Origin: Proales similis
Lineage: Eukaryota; Rotifera; Eurotatoria; Ploima; Proalidae
Direction of reading: 5' to 3'
Length of the DNA stretch: 64,000 bases
Assembly (NCBI GenBank): GCA_019059635.1
Contig: JAGVRJ010000004.1
Span: 868,001 to 932,000 of the forward strand
Shown here: positions 50,701 through 61,641 of the stretch, piece after piece
How positions within the stretch are numbered: the first letter of the stretch is position 1
How the letters are laid out: the number at the start of each line of letters is the position of its first letter
Made by a program: the position numbers and the translations under genes
Notes under the pieces: generated by a model
Databases searched by the model: none
Told to the model about the DNA's origin: nothing
Seen by the model: the letters and a program-made list of their open reading frames with translations, nothing else

Positions 50701-53700
50701 GATGAGTCTCCGAGTTCAGTAATTTCTTTTCGCCCGAGTCGCCCAATTTGCCGATCAGCGTTATGAATACGTTCGAGTCTGAAAGTTGTTTGTTTTTAGA
50801 TTGAAGATGAATTCAAAAAGTCGAAAAGTAGCGAACCTGTTCCGGCGCCCATCTCGTTGCCCGTGTAAACTTCAACCACATAGTCTTTCACTAGGAAAAG
50901 TGAGATTTGATTGAAAGCAATTGCGATTAGAACAAGCAAAAAAAAAAAAACTGTCGCTTACTTTCGAGCCGATTGCGAACAGCTTTTTCACGACTCTCCA
51001 CCTTTCCGTTTCCATAAGTGCTTTCGTCGATTTCTTTTTCGGGCAACAAATCTCGCTCTATGGCTCGATCGTCTTCGTCTCGAGCCAGCCATCGACCGCA
51101 CGGGAACACGTAGGTCTTTGAACCCTTGAGCCAAAGGAGCTTAGCTGCCGTGTCTTGACATGATTAGCCAATTGGGGGTCTCACCTTTCCGGAGCTCTTC
51201 AACTTTCTTATCTCAACTCGATCCACGTGCCAGCCGGGAAAGGCACCCTGGTTGTCATGACCGATTCGGATTTTCCTTATTTTGCCCACGTCCTCAAGCT
51301 TTGAAAAGAAAAGTTGGATCTACTCAATTTGATGGAGACTTGATGGCCACCCATTTACCTCTAAGACGAAACGGTCGCTTGCTCCACGTTTGAACTTGCC
51401 CCGACGGTCGGCGGGGTTTTTACACAACTCCATCTGTTGTGTTCGCACTTCGTCGCCATAGATCACAATATACGGATTGGCAGTGGTGCCGGCACCTTGA
51501 CAATAGATTGAGTCACAAGAGCAAGAGGGGCATTCATCGCTTAAATCAACTTACTGCTTTTGTCGCTGGTGAAAACAGCAATTTCGTAGGGCCGGTCTAA
51601 GCAGTCAAACCGAGTTAAGTGAGAGGAGCCAAGTGTGGACAAGCAATCGTGGTTCCTTACGCTCGGCAATCTCTTCAAAGCTCTGGTCTTTGGGATACAA
51701 GTCGCGTTCGATTTTGCCATCGTCCTCATTCTTGTCAAGCCAACGGCCGCAAGGGAATCGCCAGCGTCGGCCAAGCTTAGGCGCTTCGACTATCACTTCT
51801 TTCAAGTGCCAGCCAGCACCGAGGCCGTGTCCGTCGTGGCCAATTCTGATTTTCTTCAGATCGCCCACATCCGCTTCTTTTACTTCAAACACGTCTGTTT
51901 GGCCTCGTTCGAACCGTCGCTTGTTTGTCTGTGATGTCTCAAGTGGAATCTTTTCCGATTGCGTTTTGTGCCCAAACAGCTGAACGTAGACTCTTGCGTC
52001 GGTTCCCGCATTTCTTATGTCAGACGTGACAACACTGATCACATAAGTGACCGTCAACGCTTAAATCACCAAGAAGCAAGTTTAGATTTGGACTCAATTG
52101 AACGAATGGAAAAAAAACGAAATTAGCAAATAATGACATTTAGAGGAAGACACAAATGCGCACAGCTGAATAAGAACGTGGACCATAAAGATCCTTTGAT
52201 TTATGGCGAATAATTTTCAATTGAAAAAGCTCAGAGCGCCGGTTGGACAAAGCGACAATCAGACGCGCACATTACGATTAGAACACTTAGAGCAGTGAGT
52301 GGTGCTGTTTACCTGAATCTGTGATTGTCAAAATGAAATTCAAAATCATCGAATCGAGTAGATTAGATCGCATGCAGTTAGGAATGAACAAGAAACTCGG
52401 GCAAGATTGGAACAAGAAATTGACTTACCGTCACTCTCGAGCAAAAATTGATCGCGAAGGTTTTTGGCTCCTTTTCTCAACTGGACTTGACTGGCTATAT
52501 TGGGATCCATTGCGGGAAGTTCGCGCGATATTTTGCCGTCGCCGTCTTTTCTCGACAGCCAATTCTGACAGTTGAACAAATAGCTTAAACAAATGATGAT
52601 GGATTAGGACTCGGGTCGGAAGAGAGGGATTAATCGCTGCAGTAATTACGTCATGTCAAAGTTTGGATCGTAAATTTCGACTTTTTCAAGGTACCACGCT
52701 GAACCAGCGCCCGACTCGTCGTGTCTGATTCGAATTTTGTGCAGCTCGCCAAGGTCGATGGCTTTTATTTTGAACTTGTCGCACTGGTTGCGCTCGAACT
52801 TATTCATGTGGTCGGACTTTTTAAGCTCGCGTTCACCCGAGTCGCCTTTGGAGCCGTAGATAGTCAGAAAGACGTTCGAATCAGTGCCGGCGCCTCTCTT
52901 GTCGCCCGTGTAAACCCTCACTTCATACTTGATTTCTTTGTTTCTCCAATTAGCTTCAAGTCGTTTTTTAAGATTTTCAAGCTTCAATTTACCATCGAGC
53001 TCGGCTATCGGACGTCCGTCTTGATCAAGAGCAATCAACTCCCTCACGATTTGCTTGTCGCCTTCATCGCGTGCAAACCAACATTTGGCGTCAAAATGAT
53101 AAGTCTCAACCTCGCCACCGTCGAGACTGATTAAACTTCCTTCACGTGAGCCTTGAGAAAAACAAGTCCAGACTGGGCCTGAGTCATTCAATATGTGGTC
53201 GCATGTTTCTCACTTTTCTTGTGCCTCTTGGAACCCTTGATTGCGTGACGTTGAACAATTAAATCTTCGAGGAACCAGCCACTATTCGCCCCTTTGTCGT
53301 CGTGGCCGATTCTCACTTTATAAATTGGACCGACGTCTTCAGCCTCGATTTTAAACGTGTCCTCCTATTCAGAGCGATTTTCATGATTTTAAAAACGCCC
53401 AAATGAAATGCAGCTGAATATCGTACTTTGCCGTTCTCAAAGTTGTCCGACTCGTTTTTGAGCACAAACTCGTCGGTTTTTCCGTCCAGGCCGTAGAATT
53501 GAATGAAAACGTTTGCATCGGTGCCGGCGCCTCTTTTCTTTCCGGTTCTTGTTTTCACCACATATGGAATTCCTTAAAATCAAGGGTCAAAATTAAGGCG
53601 AGATTTGTCACATAAAATGAATGCAAACTTACTCTTTCCAAGATTGGCCACTTCGGTCGGATAGAGTTCGACTTCCAATTTTCCGTCTTCTTCATTTTCG

Positions 53701-56700
53701 TCTAGCCAGCGGTGAGCGGAAAACTTGTAGCACAAGCCTTTTGACGGGACGTCAATTTCAACGTAGTCAAGAAACCAGCCGGCGGCCACTCCTCGACCGT
53801 TATGGCCAATTCGAATTTTTTCGATCTAAATACCAGTTGAATGAAAAGCCATTGTTTAGTGAAAAAGGCCTGAAAGGACATATTAACCTTGCCGATGTCC
53901 TCGCCTTCGATTCTGAATTCATCGAGACGATTGCGTTCGAACTTGTTGGAGGTGTTGTCTGAATGTTTGAGATGGCGTTTGCCGGTCGTTCGACCTTTCT
54001 TGCCGAAAATTTCCAGCATGACGCGTGCGTCTGTTCCCGCGTTTCTTACGTCGCCAGTTTTTACTCTCACATGATAGGTGGTCGTATCCAAGAAGGGCAC
54101 AGCACCAGCGATAAGCTCGCGCACAATCAGGCCGTCGTCCTCATCAATAGCAAACCAGCGGCCACATTCGAACGTCTTGTCATATTTGCTATTTCCTTCT
54201 TGCTTGACCACAACTTTGTCAAGGAACCAGCCGGCGCCTGGCTTTCGTCCGTTGTGGCCAATTCGAATTTTGTTTATGTTGCGAAGCTTGACCGCCTCAA
54301 TATTGAATATGTCCACACGTCCACGTTCGAATGGATTCTTATTTGTTTGTGATCGCTCAAGAATGCGCTCGCCAGTGTCGCCGTAATCGCCGAACAGATT
54401 GACAAACACTTGCGCATCGGTTCCAGCCATTGATTTGTCTCCAGTGTAAACTTCCACTTTGTAGTTGACAACTGGCAACGCCTTTGCGACGTGCTCTCCT
54501 TCAGCGGGCAGTTCGCGAACAATCTCGTGGTCATCTTCGTCCTTTGAAAGCCATCGATTGCCTCTGAACAGATACTTTTCTTTGCTCGATTCGTTCTCAA
54601 TCTCGATTCTGTCCAAATGCCAGCTTGGATTAGAACCTTTGTTGTCGTGACCGACTCGAATCTTGAATGGCCTTCCCACATCGCGCGCGTCTACTTTGAG
54701 CTGCGCACACTTTCCGGCCTCTAAGCCTTTTCCTTTTCCTTTTGTGTTGAGCGCGATCTCCTCTGTCTTGCCGCGGTCGCCGTAAATTACCATGTAAGCG
54801 TTTGCGTCAGTGCCCGCTTTTTTCAAGTCCGACGTGTACACCCACACATTCCAGACTGTCTTGGGCGTGCGCTCTTTTCGAAGCGAAAGGTCCTCTTTGA
54901 GTATTCGCTCAGTGCGTCCGTCACCGTGCTCTTTGCTGAGCCATTCGCGACAGATAAACACTTGGTCGATTCCAGTAGCCGGACAGAACACTTCCACTTG
55001 TTCTAGAAACCAGTCCGGACTGGTGCCGCTGTTGTCATGCCCGACCACAAGCGCTGACAGGGGACTTAGATAATCAGGAACAACCAGTTCCACTTCATGG
55101 ACCATTCCAGTTCGAAATTTGCCTCCTTTTAGCGGCATCTTTCCACTCGATTCTTGGCCAGATCTTCCGCCGATGAGCTCAACATAAACGTTGGCACTGG
55201 TGCCGGCGTTTTTGGCATTGCCAGTATGCACGCGAAGTATAAAGGGAGCTCCTTCTGTCGCTTCTCCGCCTAACGAGCCGATCGGACGCAACACAACCGA
55301 AGTTTTTCCGTCACCTTTCAAATGATCGTCATGTTTGGCCTACTCAAAGTTCTCTCCAAGCGTTTTACCCATATCGGCAGCAAGCCAGTCGTTGTAGACA
55401 AACTCGTAGATGCGATGTGTCGACGAGTCATCGACGATCACTTTGCTCAAGAACCAATCTGATGATTCAATAGATTTGCGATTGGCGATTTATCTCATTT
55501 AAACTTAAATGATGATCGAGTCAAACCTGGTGACGCTCCTTTGCCATCATGGCCTATTTTGAGACGACGAATCTCGCCGAGACAAGGGCATTCTATTGAA
55601 AACTCGTCTTTTCTTGAATGCAAAAAAGGTCAACGGCTCGAACTTTTGATAGCGGCGAATTCAACTTACTGTCCACGCTCAAAGTTGTCTCGTTTGTTGT
55701 CGAGAACCCATTCGCCAGAGTCACCAAACTCGCCGTAGATTGTGACTCTGACTTTGGCATCTGTTCCGCCAGCCCTCTTGTCTCCAGTGTAGACCGTTAT
55801 TTTGTATTCAGTTTCTTAATCGTCATGAGCTCAAATGTCCAGCAATTTTTATTAAACAGTTGTACTCACTTTTTCTCATTGAGCTCAAATCGCTCGAGAC
55901 GAAATATTCGCGGCACACTTGCCCGTCGCCTTCCTTTCTATCGAGCCAGTCAGAGCAAAGAGCGTAGTAGTTTACGTTCGGATCTTTGAGATCAGTGACG
56001 ACCACTCTCTCGACGAACCCTAATGAGCCAAATAGGTTCGGAATAGACTTGAGAGACCAAGTTGAGATTTCTACTCACATCCAGCACTTTTTCCACTGTC
56101 GTCGTGTTCAATGCGAATTTTCTCAATCGGACCCACGTAGTTGGTCTTGAGCAAGAACTCGTCCGTTTTGGCTCTCGTAAACGCATCTCGGCTATTGCTC
56201 TTGAGAGCCAGCTTGGGCGTCATTCGATTTCGCGGTCCGATCAGGGTAATGAATCTGAATTCAAAAATTCAAGCAAGCAATTAGTTTGGCCAAACTTGCC
56301 TTCTTCAAATCTAATCAGCAACTTACACGTTTGAGTCGGTGCCCGCACCAAGACGGTCGCCTGTCACCACAATTACTTTGTATTCTGTGTGCGTATACTT
56401 TTGCAGTTCATGCTTGGGGTAGAGGTCGATGCCGCTCTTGCCGAGGCCATGATGAGACGAAAGCCAATCGTTGCACTCAAAGAGCCAGCTACGATGACTC
56501 TTGGTGTTGGTCACCGATATTTCCTGCAGATACCAGCCGTCGTTTATATGCTCTCCGTCGTGCTTTAGACAGTTTTATTAATTCTGTATCGAGCATTCAA
56601 CAACACCTGATAAGGCTACCTCGATGCGAATGTGACTGAGAGGTCCCACGTCGGTTGTCAACAGTTTAAAAATTTTCTGCGAATTGCGCTCAAAACGGAA

Positions 56701-57619
56701 CTTGTTGCCCCCGCTTGCTCTAATCATTTCGTATTTATTGAACAGGTGTTTGCGCTCTGTCTTTCCGCGATGACCATAGAGCGTCAAATAGACATTGGCG
56801 TCCGTGCCGGCGTTGTTGAAATTGCCAGTGCGAACTTTGACTCGATAGACAACCTCGCCTGGTCGAGGCTTTCGCACTTTTGGTCTCTTGGTCGCCTTAA
56901 ATAGTAAGTGCTAGCTAATCAAACGCTTCTAGTTTTTCAAAATTCAAGTCGTTGAACTTACGGCACTGCTTAAATTGAAACGTCGGTCGAAAAAATCGCG
57001 CAGATGCGGGTCGTTCAAGGCGTCATATTGAAGAGAGCCTTTGCGAATGTTAAAAGAAGTGTTCATTGATGCACTTCCTAAAGCGGACGCTGCTCATTTT
57101 TTGCTTGGTTTAGATCAGATTGTTGAGCGTGAGCATAAGGAAACAGGGCCCTTACACGATCGGACACTTTTGGTCTGAATCGGTGTCAATGATGTTTGTC
57201 CATAGTTGATTGATCGGCTGCGAGGCAGGCGTGTCGGCGCGCGATTCAGACTCGGAAATGCTTGTCACGCAATTAGAAAAATTTTTTTTTAAATTCGATT
57301 GACAATCAGGTCAGACGGCTTTTGTTCCCTACCTGCAATCGGCTTTTGATGACTCAGAGTGATCGGCTCTATAATGACCGGATGAGTGCATTGATTTAGC
57401 ACTTGCTGTAGCCCGGCCGAGTCGGTAATGTATTCCATCTAGCTGAAGATTTAAACGAATAGACTGGTCAGCGAGAGCGCAATCAGCAGGAGAATAAAGA
57501 CTTTGAAACGAGACGAAAAGAACGATTGTTTCTTGCCTCGACGACTTAGGGACAGGTTTAATATAAAGGTCCAAAATGACTAGATTTTTTAAATGCTCAC
57601 TATTGCAATCCAATTGCAT
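47758..57619 (-). CDS. LOXHD1: LOXHD1 orthologue with 17 PLAT domains
   Basis: In vertebrates LOXHD1 is a hair-cell stereocilia protein made only of PLAT domains. I reconstruct 31 exons encoding 2,561 aa (human 2,211 aa, 15 PLAT). Exon 5' ends: 57619, 57536, 57438, 57260, 57092, 56895, 56562, 56254, 56019, 55814, 55612, 55458, 55314, 53825, 53572, 53364, 53151, 52583, 52059, 51596, 51495, 51298, 51124, 50890, 50778, 50616, 49985, 49741, 49521, 49222, 48290. All junctions keep frame. The order follows human LOXHD1, including the Lys-rich insertion after the eighth domain (KGSKRHKKS) and the degenerate CGTSAPA domain. The last PLAT ([18 protein letters not shown]) matches the human end. A new ~75-residue tail of RS/SR dipeptides follows. 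The five N-terminal exons encode a weakly conserved leader and are less certain. Confidence 0.88.
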
Positions 57620-57674
57620 AATTTACGAGAAGAGCATTCATTCTTTGCTCTGGTCGTCCGTAGCAACTACCCAA

Positions 57675-57686
57675 ATATATATATAT
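57675..57686 (-). promoter_or_regulatory. (AT)n / TATA-like element upstream of LOXHD1
   Basis: An alternating AT run about 56-67 nt upstream of the proposed LOXHD1 ATG on the minus strand. It could act as a TATA element or be a simple repeat; sequence alone does not decide. Confidence 0.3.
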
Positions 57687-57913
57687 CAAAACAATAGCTT
57701 TCGGTTGTCGTAGGTTAATAGGCGACGGCGAGCCGAATAAACATAATGCCTACCTAGATACGTAGCCCAATACGACTGTCCACGTGAACGTGAGCTAGAA
57801 AAGCTAATCTCCTGTTTTAAATCGGATAGAATGTGCCCAGCAATCAACTCAAAACCACTTCAATTCAACAGTTTTCAAATGTTCGTTTATTCAAACTAAA
57901 AAACAAGGCCAAA

Positions 57914-60155
57914 TCAGTCGTGCAGACGTCGAGTCTGAGGCACTCTGACTGTTTTAGGCTGTTGAAAAGAGCGGCCAGTTGCGATCAGAGCATCGTCATC
58001 ATCGTCTTCGTCGAGCATTTCCATTTTAAAGCTTTTCTTTTCCTTGCGGTCGTCCGAGCCGAACTTGACCGTTTTTTTTCGGTCGCCCTTGTCTGAATTG
58101 AACGTTCGTTCGGCAAACCGATCAAATTTATTAGAGTCTGGCAGTTCATCGTCGCTCCATTGGCTCTTTCTTGTAGGGCTTTTTCTCGACGTTTTTTCTC
58201 GACGCCTCGGCAACGGCGATGTCCTGGGCGAATCGTCGAGGCTAGAAAATGAGCTCAAGCTCTCGATCGAGTCGGACCTGGCCAGTTTTCTGGTGAACAC
58301 ATCCTTTGAACGACTGGAGGTGAGTTTGGGCTGGCGTGGGCTATCCTCGAACTTGAGCTTGTTGAAGCGACTTGTTAACTCGTCATCTTCTGCATCGTTC
58401 TCATAGAATCGCTTTCGTTCTCTCGATTTTGAACGTTTGTCATCGAATTCATTTCGACGATCATCTCGATCATCGTCGAAATCGTCGTCGTAGTCAAATT
58501 TGCTTGGATTCGTTTTGCTGCTGCTTTTGCCTCCTTTTTCCTCGTCGTCAGTCTCTTGCATCACGCTCTCCTCCAAGAGCCGGTGAGACAACGTGCTGAT
58601 GGTTCTGACCGCTTTCTGACTCTGAGAAGCATTTGAGTTTGATTATCGTAATATTGGATCGGAATGGCGAGTTACCTCTTCGTTGAGCTTTAGCTCGACC
58701 TTGCCATGGCCCATTTCTTTTACCACCAGCTTGTTGTGGCGAAAATTGAAATGCTTCTCATAATAGATGACTTCAATTGACTTGAGGAAAATGCTGCGTC
58801 GAGCAGTGAGCGGTCCGGTGAAGTTCAATTTGATCTTGTGAATGTCTCCAATGTCGTTTCTGTTGAAATGAAAATGAAACAAATCGTCGCCGTATTCATA
58901 ATGGCCGCGCTGTGCCGCATTTCGGCATTTTATCGGCTTTATGTCCTCGGAGGTTCCAAAGTCGCCGTAGAGATTGAGCGAGAGATTTCGACTGACCGAC
59001 TCGCGATCCTCCACTTTCCTTATCAAGCAGTTCACGCAGTAGATTTTTCCTTTCATTCGCGTTTAGTTGCCTGATTTCGGCCAATACCAGCATAGAATGA
59101 TGCACTCACTGTTCTTGATGTTTTCCATTCGCGAAGGAAACACTTCAATGACGCTGCACGATTTCTCTATTACGAGAAGGTTCTGGTCAGCTGAACTCTC
59201 GAGCTGATCGACATGAGACAAGGTAGCTTACCGAGGAATACGTTGCGTCGACTGCGGTCGGTGATACTTGAAAAACGAAGAGGAGCCACATTGGAAAATG
59301 GACAAATTTGCATTGAAATGATTCGACTTACAAGTATCTTTGGTTCTTAGTTGGCACATTGATGACCACCTCGTCAAAGAACCAGTCGGAAGTTCTTCCC
59401 TTTTCGTTCTTGTCGACTATGAAATGAATGCGCTGAATGTGGCCGACATCGGCGGCCTCGAGACGAAACACGTCCATATTGCCGGCTCTGAACTTTTCCT
59501 TTTTATTGTCACTTGGCATGCTGTTGAGTCGCAGTTCCTCGCTCGATTCTTTGGCGCCAACGATGACGAGGTCGATGTTAAAGCTCTCTTCCACTTTGGA
59601 ATAGTCGCTTGTCTTTATTTTTATATCGTAGCGTATCTTGGCGTCCGTTTTGCGTCTCTTCTTATCTCTAGACCGCTTTTCGTCTTCTCTACTCCTTTCG
59701 TCAGTTTCCTCGTTCAAGTTCGCCTTTTCAGGGTAAAGAAACCGATCGGTCTTGCCGTCCGCCTCAAACTCGTCGAACCATTTCTGACAGTTGAACAAAT
59801 ACTTCTTGTCAAACTCGGGAATCTTGATCAAAATCTTCTTTATATGACAGCCCGAGTTTATGCCGCGACCGTCCACGCTGACTCGAATCTTCTCGATCTT
59901 GCCCAAGTAGACGTCGTCGATTTCAAACACGTCTGTTTGGCCAGGCTTGAATTTCTCCTGGTTGTGTTTGGCGTTCTCGAGCGGAAACGAGACGGTCGTT
60001 AGATGCGATCGGCCCTCTGTCTTGAGCTTGCCGAACAGCTGAACGAATATGTTTGAGTAAGTCCGCGCGCTCGGTATATCCGAGATTGTGATGTAGACTT
60101 TGTACAGTGTGGTCCTTTTCTCTTCATTTTCCAACTCTTCTCTCCTTGCCCTCAT
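57914..60155 (-). CDS. PLAT-domain protein C with Ser/Arg/Asp-rich tail
   Basis: Exons 60155-59332, 59266-59232, 59166-59110, 59049-58676, 58621-57914; 665 aa. Three divergent PLAT units are visible: TLYKVYITISDIPSARTYSN with FVQLFGKL, then RYDIKIKTSDYSKVEESFN, then KIYCVNCLIRKVEDRESVSR with LSLNLYGDFG. Supporting signatures are GQTDVFEIDDVYLGKIEKIR, FNCQKWFDEFEADGKTDRFL and NDIGDIHKIKLNF. The AGTDANV core that typifies the neighbouring genes has been lost in all three. The C-terminal ~230 residues are low complexity, first acidic (DYDDDFDDDRDD) and then Ser/Arg/Lys-rich. The first gene of a three-gene minus-strand PLAT cluster, ending 294 bp before LOXHD1. Function unknown; probably a fast-evolving duplicate. 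Confidence 0.82.
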
Positions 60156-60448
60156 CTTTCCTGCTCCTTCTCTCTCTCTCTCTTTCTCTGTGCTCTAAAC
60201 CTAGCTTTTCTGATCACACTCAGAGAATCTCTTGGGACTGAATCAGATCGCCTGCACTATTTGCGGTTTCCATGGAAACCAGTCGAGCTTTTGACAATGT
60301 TACGTTTGTTCTTTTCTTTTATCTTAATCGACATGTCGCTACGCGCATTTCAAACTGACGTGTATTCCGATTTTGATTGCGAAATTCCTCGCCATAAAAA
60401 TGTTCGACATTTTACTTCGCTCTTATTCGAGTTCAAAGCTTTTTGGCA

Positions 60449-61198
60449 ATGGGAAACACGTCGGCTGCAGCTTGGCTCAAGCCGCTGGCAACATACATTG
60501 GTTGGAGCAAGCACGAGAGCCGAATTCTTATACTTGGGCTTGACGCTGCTGGTAAAACGTCCATTCTGTATCGGATGAAGCTGGGCGAAGTGGTCACTAC
60601 CATTCCGACCATTGGATTCAACGTCGAAGTTCTCAACTACAAAAACATAAGCCTGACAGCGTGGGACGTTGGTGGCCGGGACAAGAGTAAGTGAAGAAGG
60701 TCTTCAAATGCCCGTCTCTGTTAAAAAACGAGGAATTTTCTTTTCAAAGTTAGACCGCTGTACCGTCACTACTTTGCGAACTGCGATGCGCTGGTCTACG
60801 TGATAGACAGCGGCGACCGAGAACGCATTGATCAAAGTGTTGAAGAGTTCAAGCGATTTATTGCCGAGGATGAGCTGAGAGACGCAGTCATATTGGTGCT
60901 GGCCAACAAGCAGGATTTAGACAATAAAATGAGCGTTGAAGAGATTACAAAAGAAGCCGATTTGCATTCAATACGCGAACGGCAATGGAACATTTTCGCT
61001 TGTTCTGCTAAGACTGGCGAAGGATTAAGCGAAGGCTTCGAATGGCTCTCTCAAACCCTGTACGATCGAACAAAACGAAGCAGGAAATCTCAGAGTTCTC
61101 CTACTCTCCTGGCGAAATCGGATAAGCCGAGCACTTTATGGAGAAAGCTGGGTGAACTGATGGTGTGGAACACGAGCCTTTCTCAAGCGCAGGGTTGA
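60449..61198 (+). CDS. divergent Arf-family GTPase with Arg at the catalytic Gln position
   Basis: Exons 60449-60686 and 60750-61198; 228 aa (Arf1 181). Gly2 in [11 protein letters not shown] is a candidate myristoylation site, with an amphipathic N-terminal helix. The P-loop [18 protein letters not shown], switch [12 protein letters not shown] and NKQD are Arf-like. Switch II reads [17 protein letters not shown], with Arg77 where Arf1 has Gln71, the residue that activates the catalytic water. The G5 motif is SAKTGEG, not the Arf SCATSGDG. A ~45-residue basic/Ser C-terminal extension is added. Overall nearest Arf1-5 or close Arl proteins; no one subfamily is certain. Poly(A) signal near 61297. 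Confidence 0.9.
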
Positions 61199-61641
61199 AA
61201 AGGCGCAAATCTTGCAGACAGCTTCATCGCCTGAATCACCGATAATCTCGCTTCAATCGCATTTTAATTGCTTGCTAATCATTTATATTTAAACGAATAA
61301 AGCAAATGTTCGGTTTGATTTGCTACGAGCATGCTCCGCATTCAGTCCCATTGGCGAGATGGCGGTGCTGCTGAATCATAAGTGAACTCGAGCATAAGCA
61401 CAAGCATTGTAGACTGCAAGAGCGAAAACATTGGTTTGCTAGATCTTGGTTGCGCGATCCAGTCCTTTGATGAATATTATGAATAATCATAATATAATTG
61501 CACTAAGTTGGACCAAGTCGATAACTTGTAGATAAATAAGCGACGAAAAAATCACCGTGGCGTTCTGGCATCGTTGTTTTCAAACAATGACGGCATAGGC
61601 AAACGAAACAGGCAAACTAGAGTAAACAAACGCAAAAGAGA
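61199..61641. other. intergenic, between the Arf gene and KAT6
   Basis: Arf 3' UTR (AATAAAGCAAATG near 61297) and presumed KAT6 promoter. No gene seen. Confidence 0.45.

Noticed and set aside
53889-54386. Several plus-strand ORFs of 60-130 codons across the PLAT genes
   Set aside because: Shadows of repeated PLAT codons on the other strand; the same shadow recurs at each repeat.
57329-57619. 96-codon minus-strand ORF spanning the LOXHD1 leader
   Set aside because: Reads through two well-formed introns and loses the frame that connects to the PLAT domains; better explained as exons 1-3 of LOXHD1.
47758-60155. One continuous PLAT gene covering the whole cluster
   Set aside because: In-frame stops after the RS tail (47758) and after the acidic tail (57914), and fresh ATG starts downstream, match the ends of known LOXHD1 and favour three genes.
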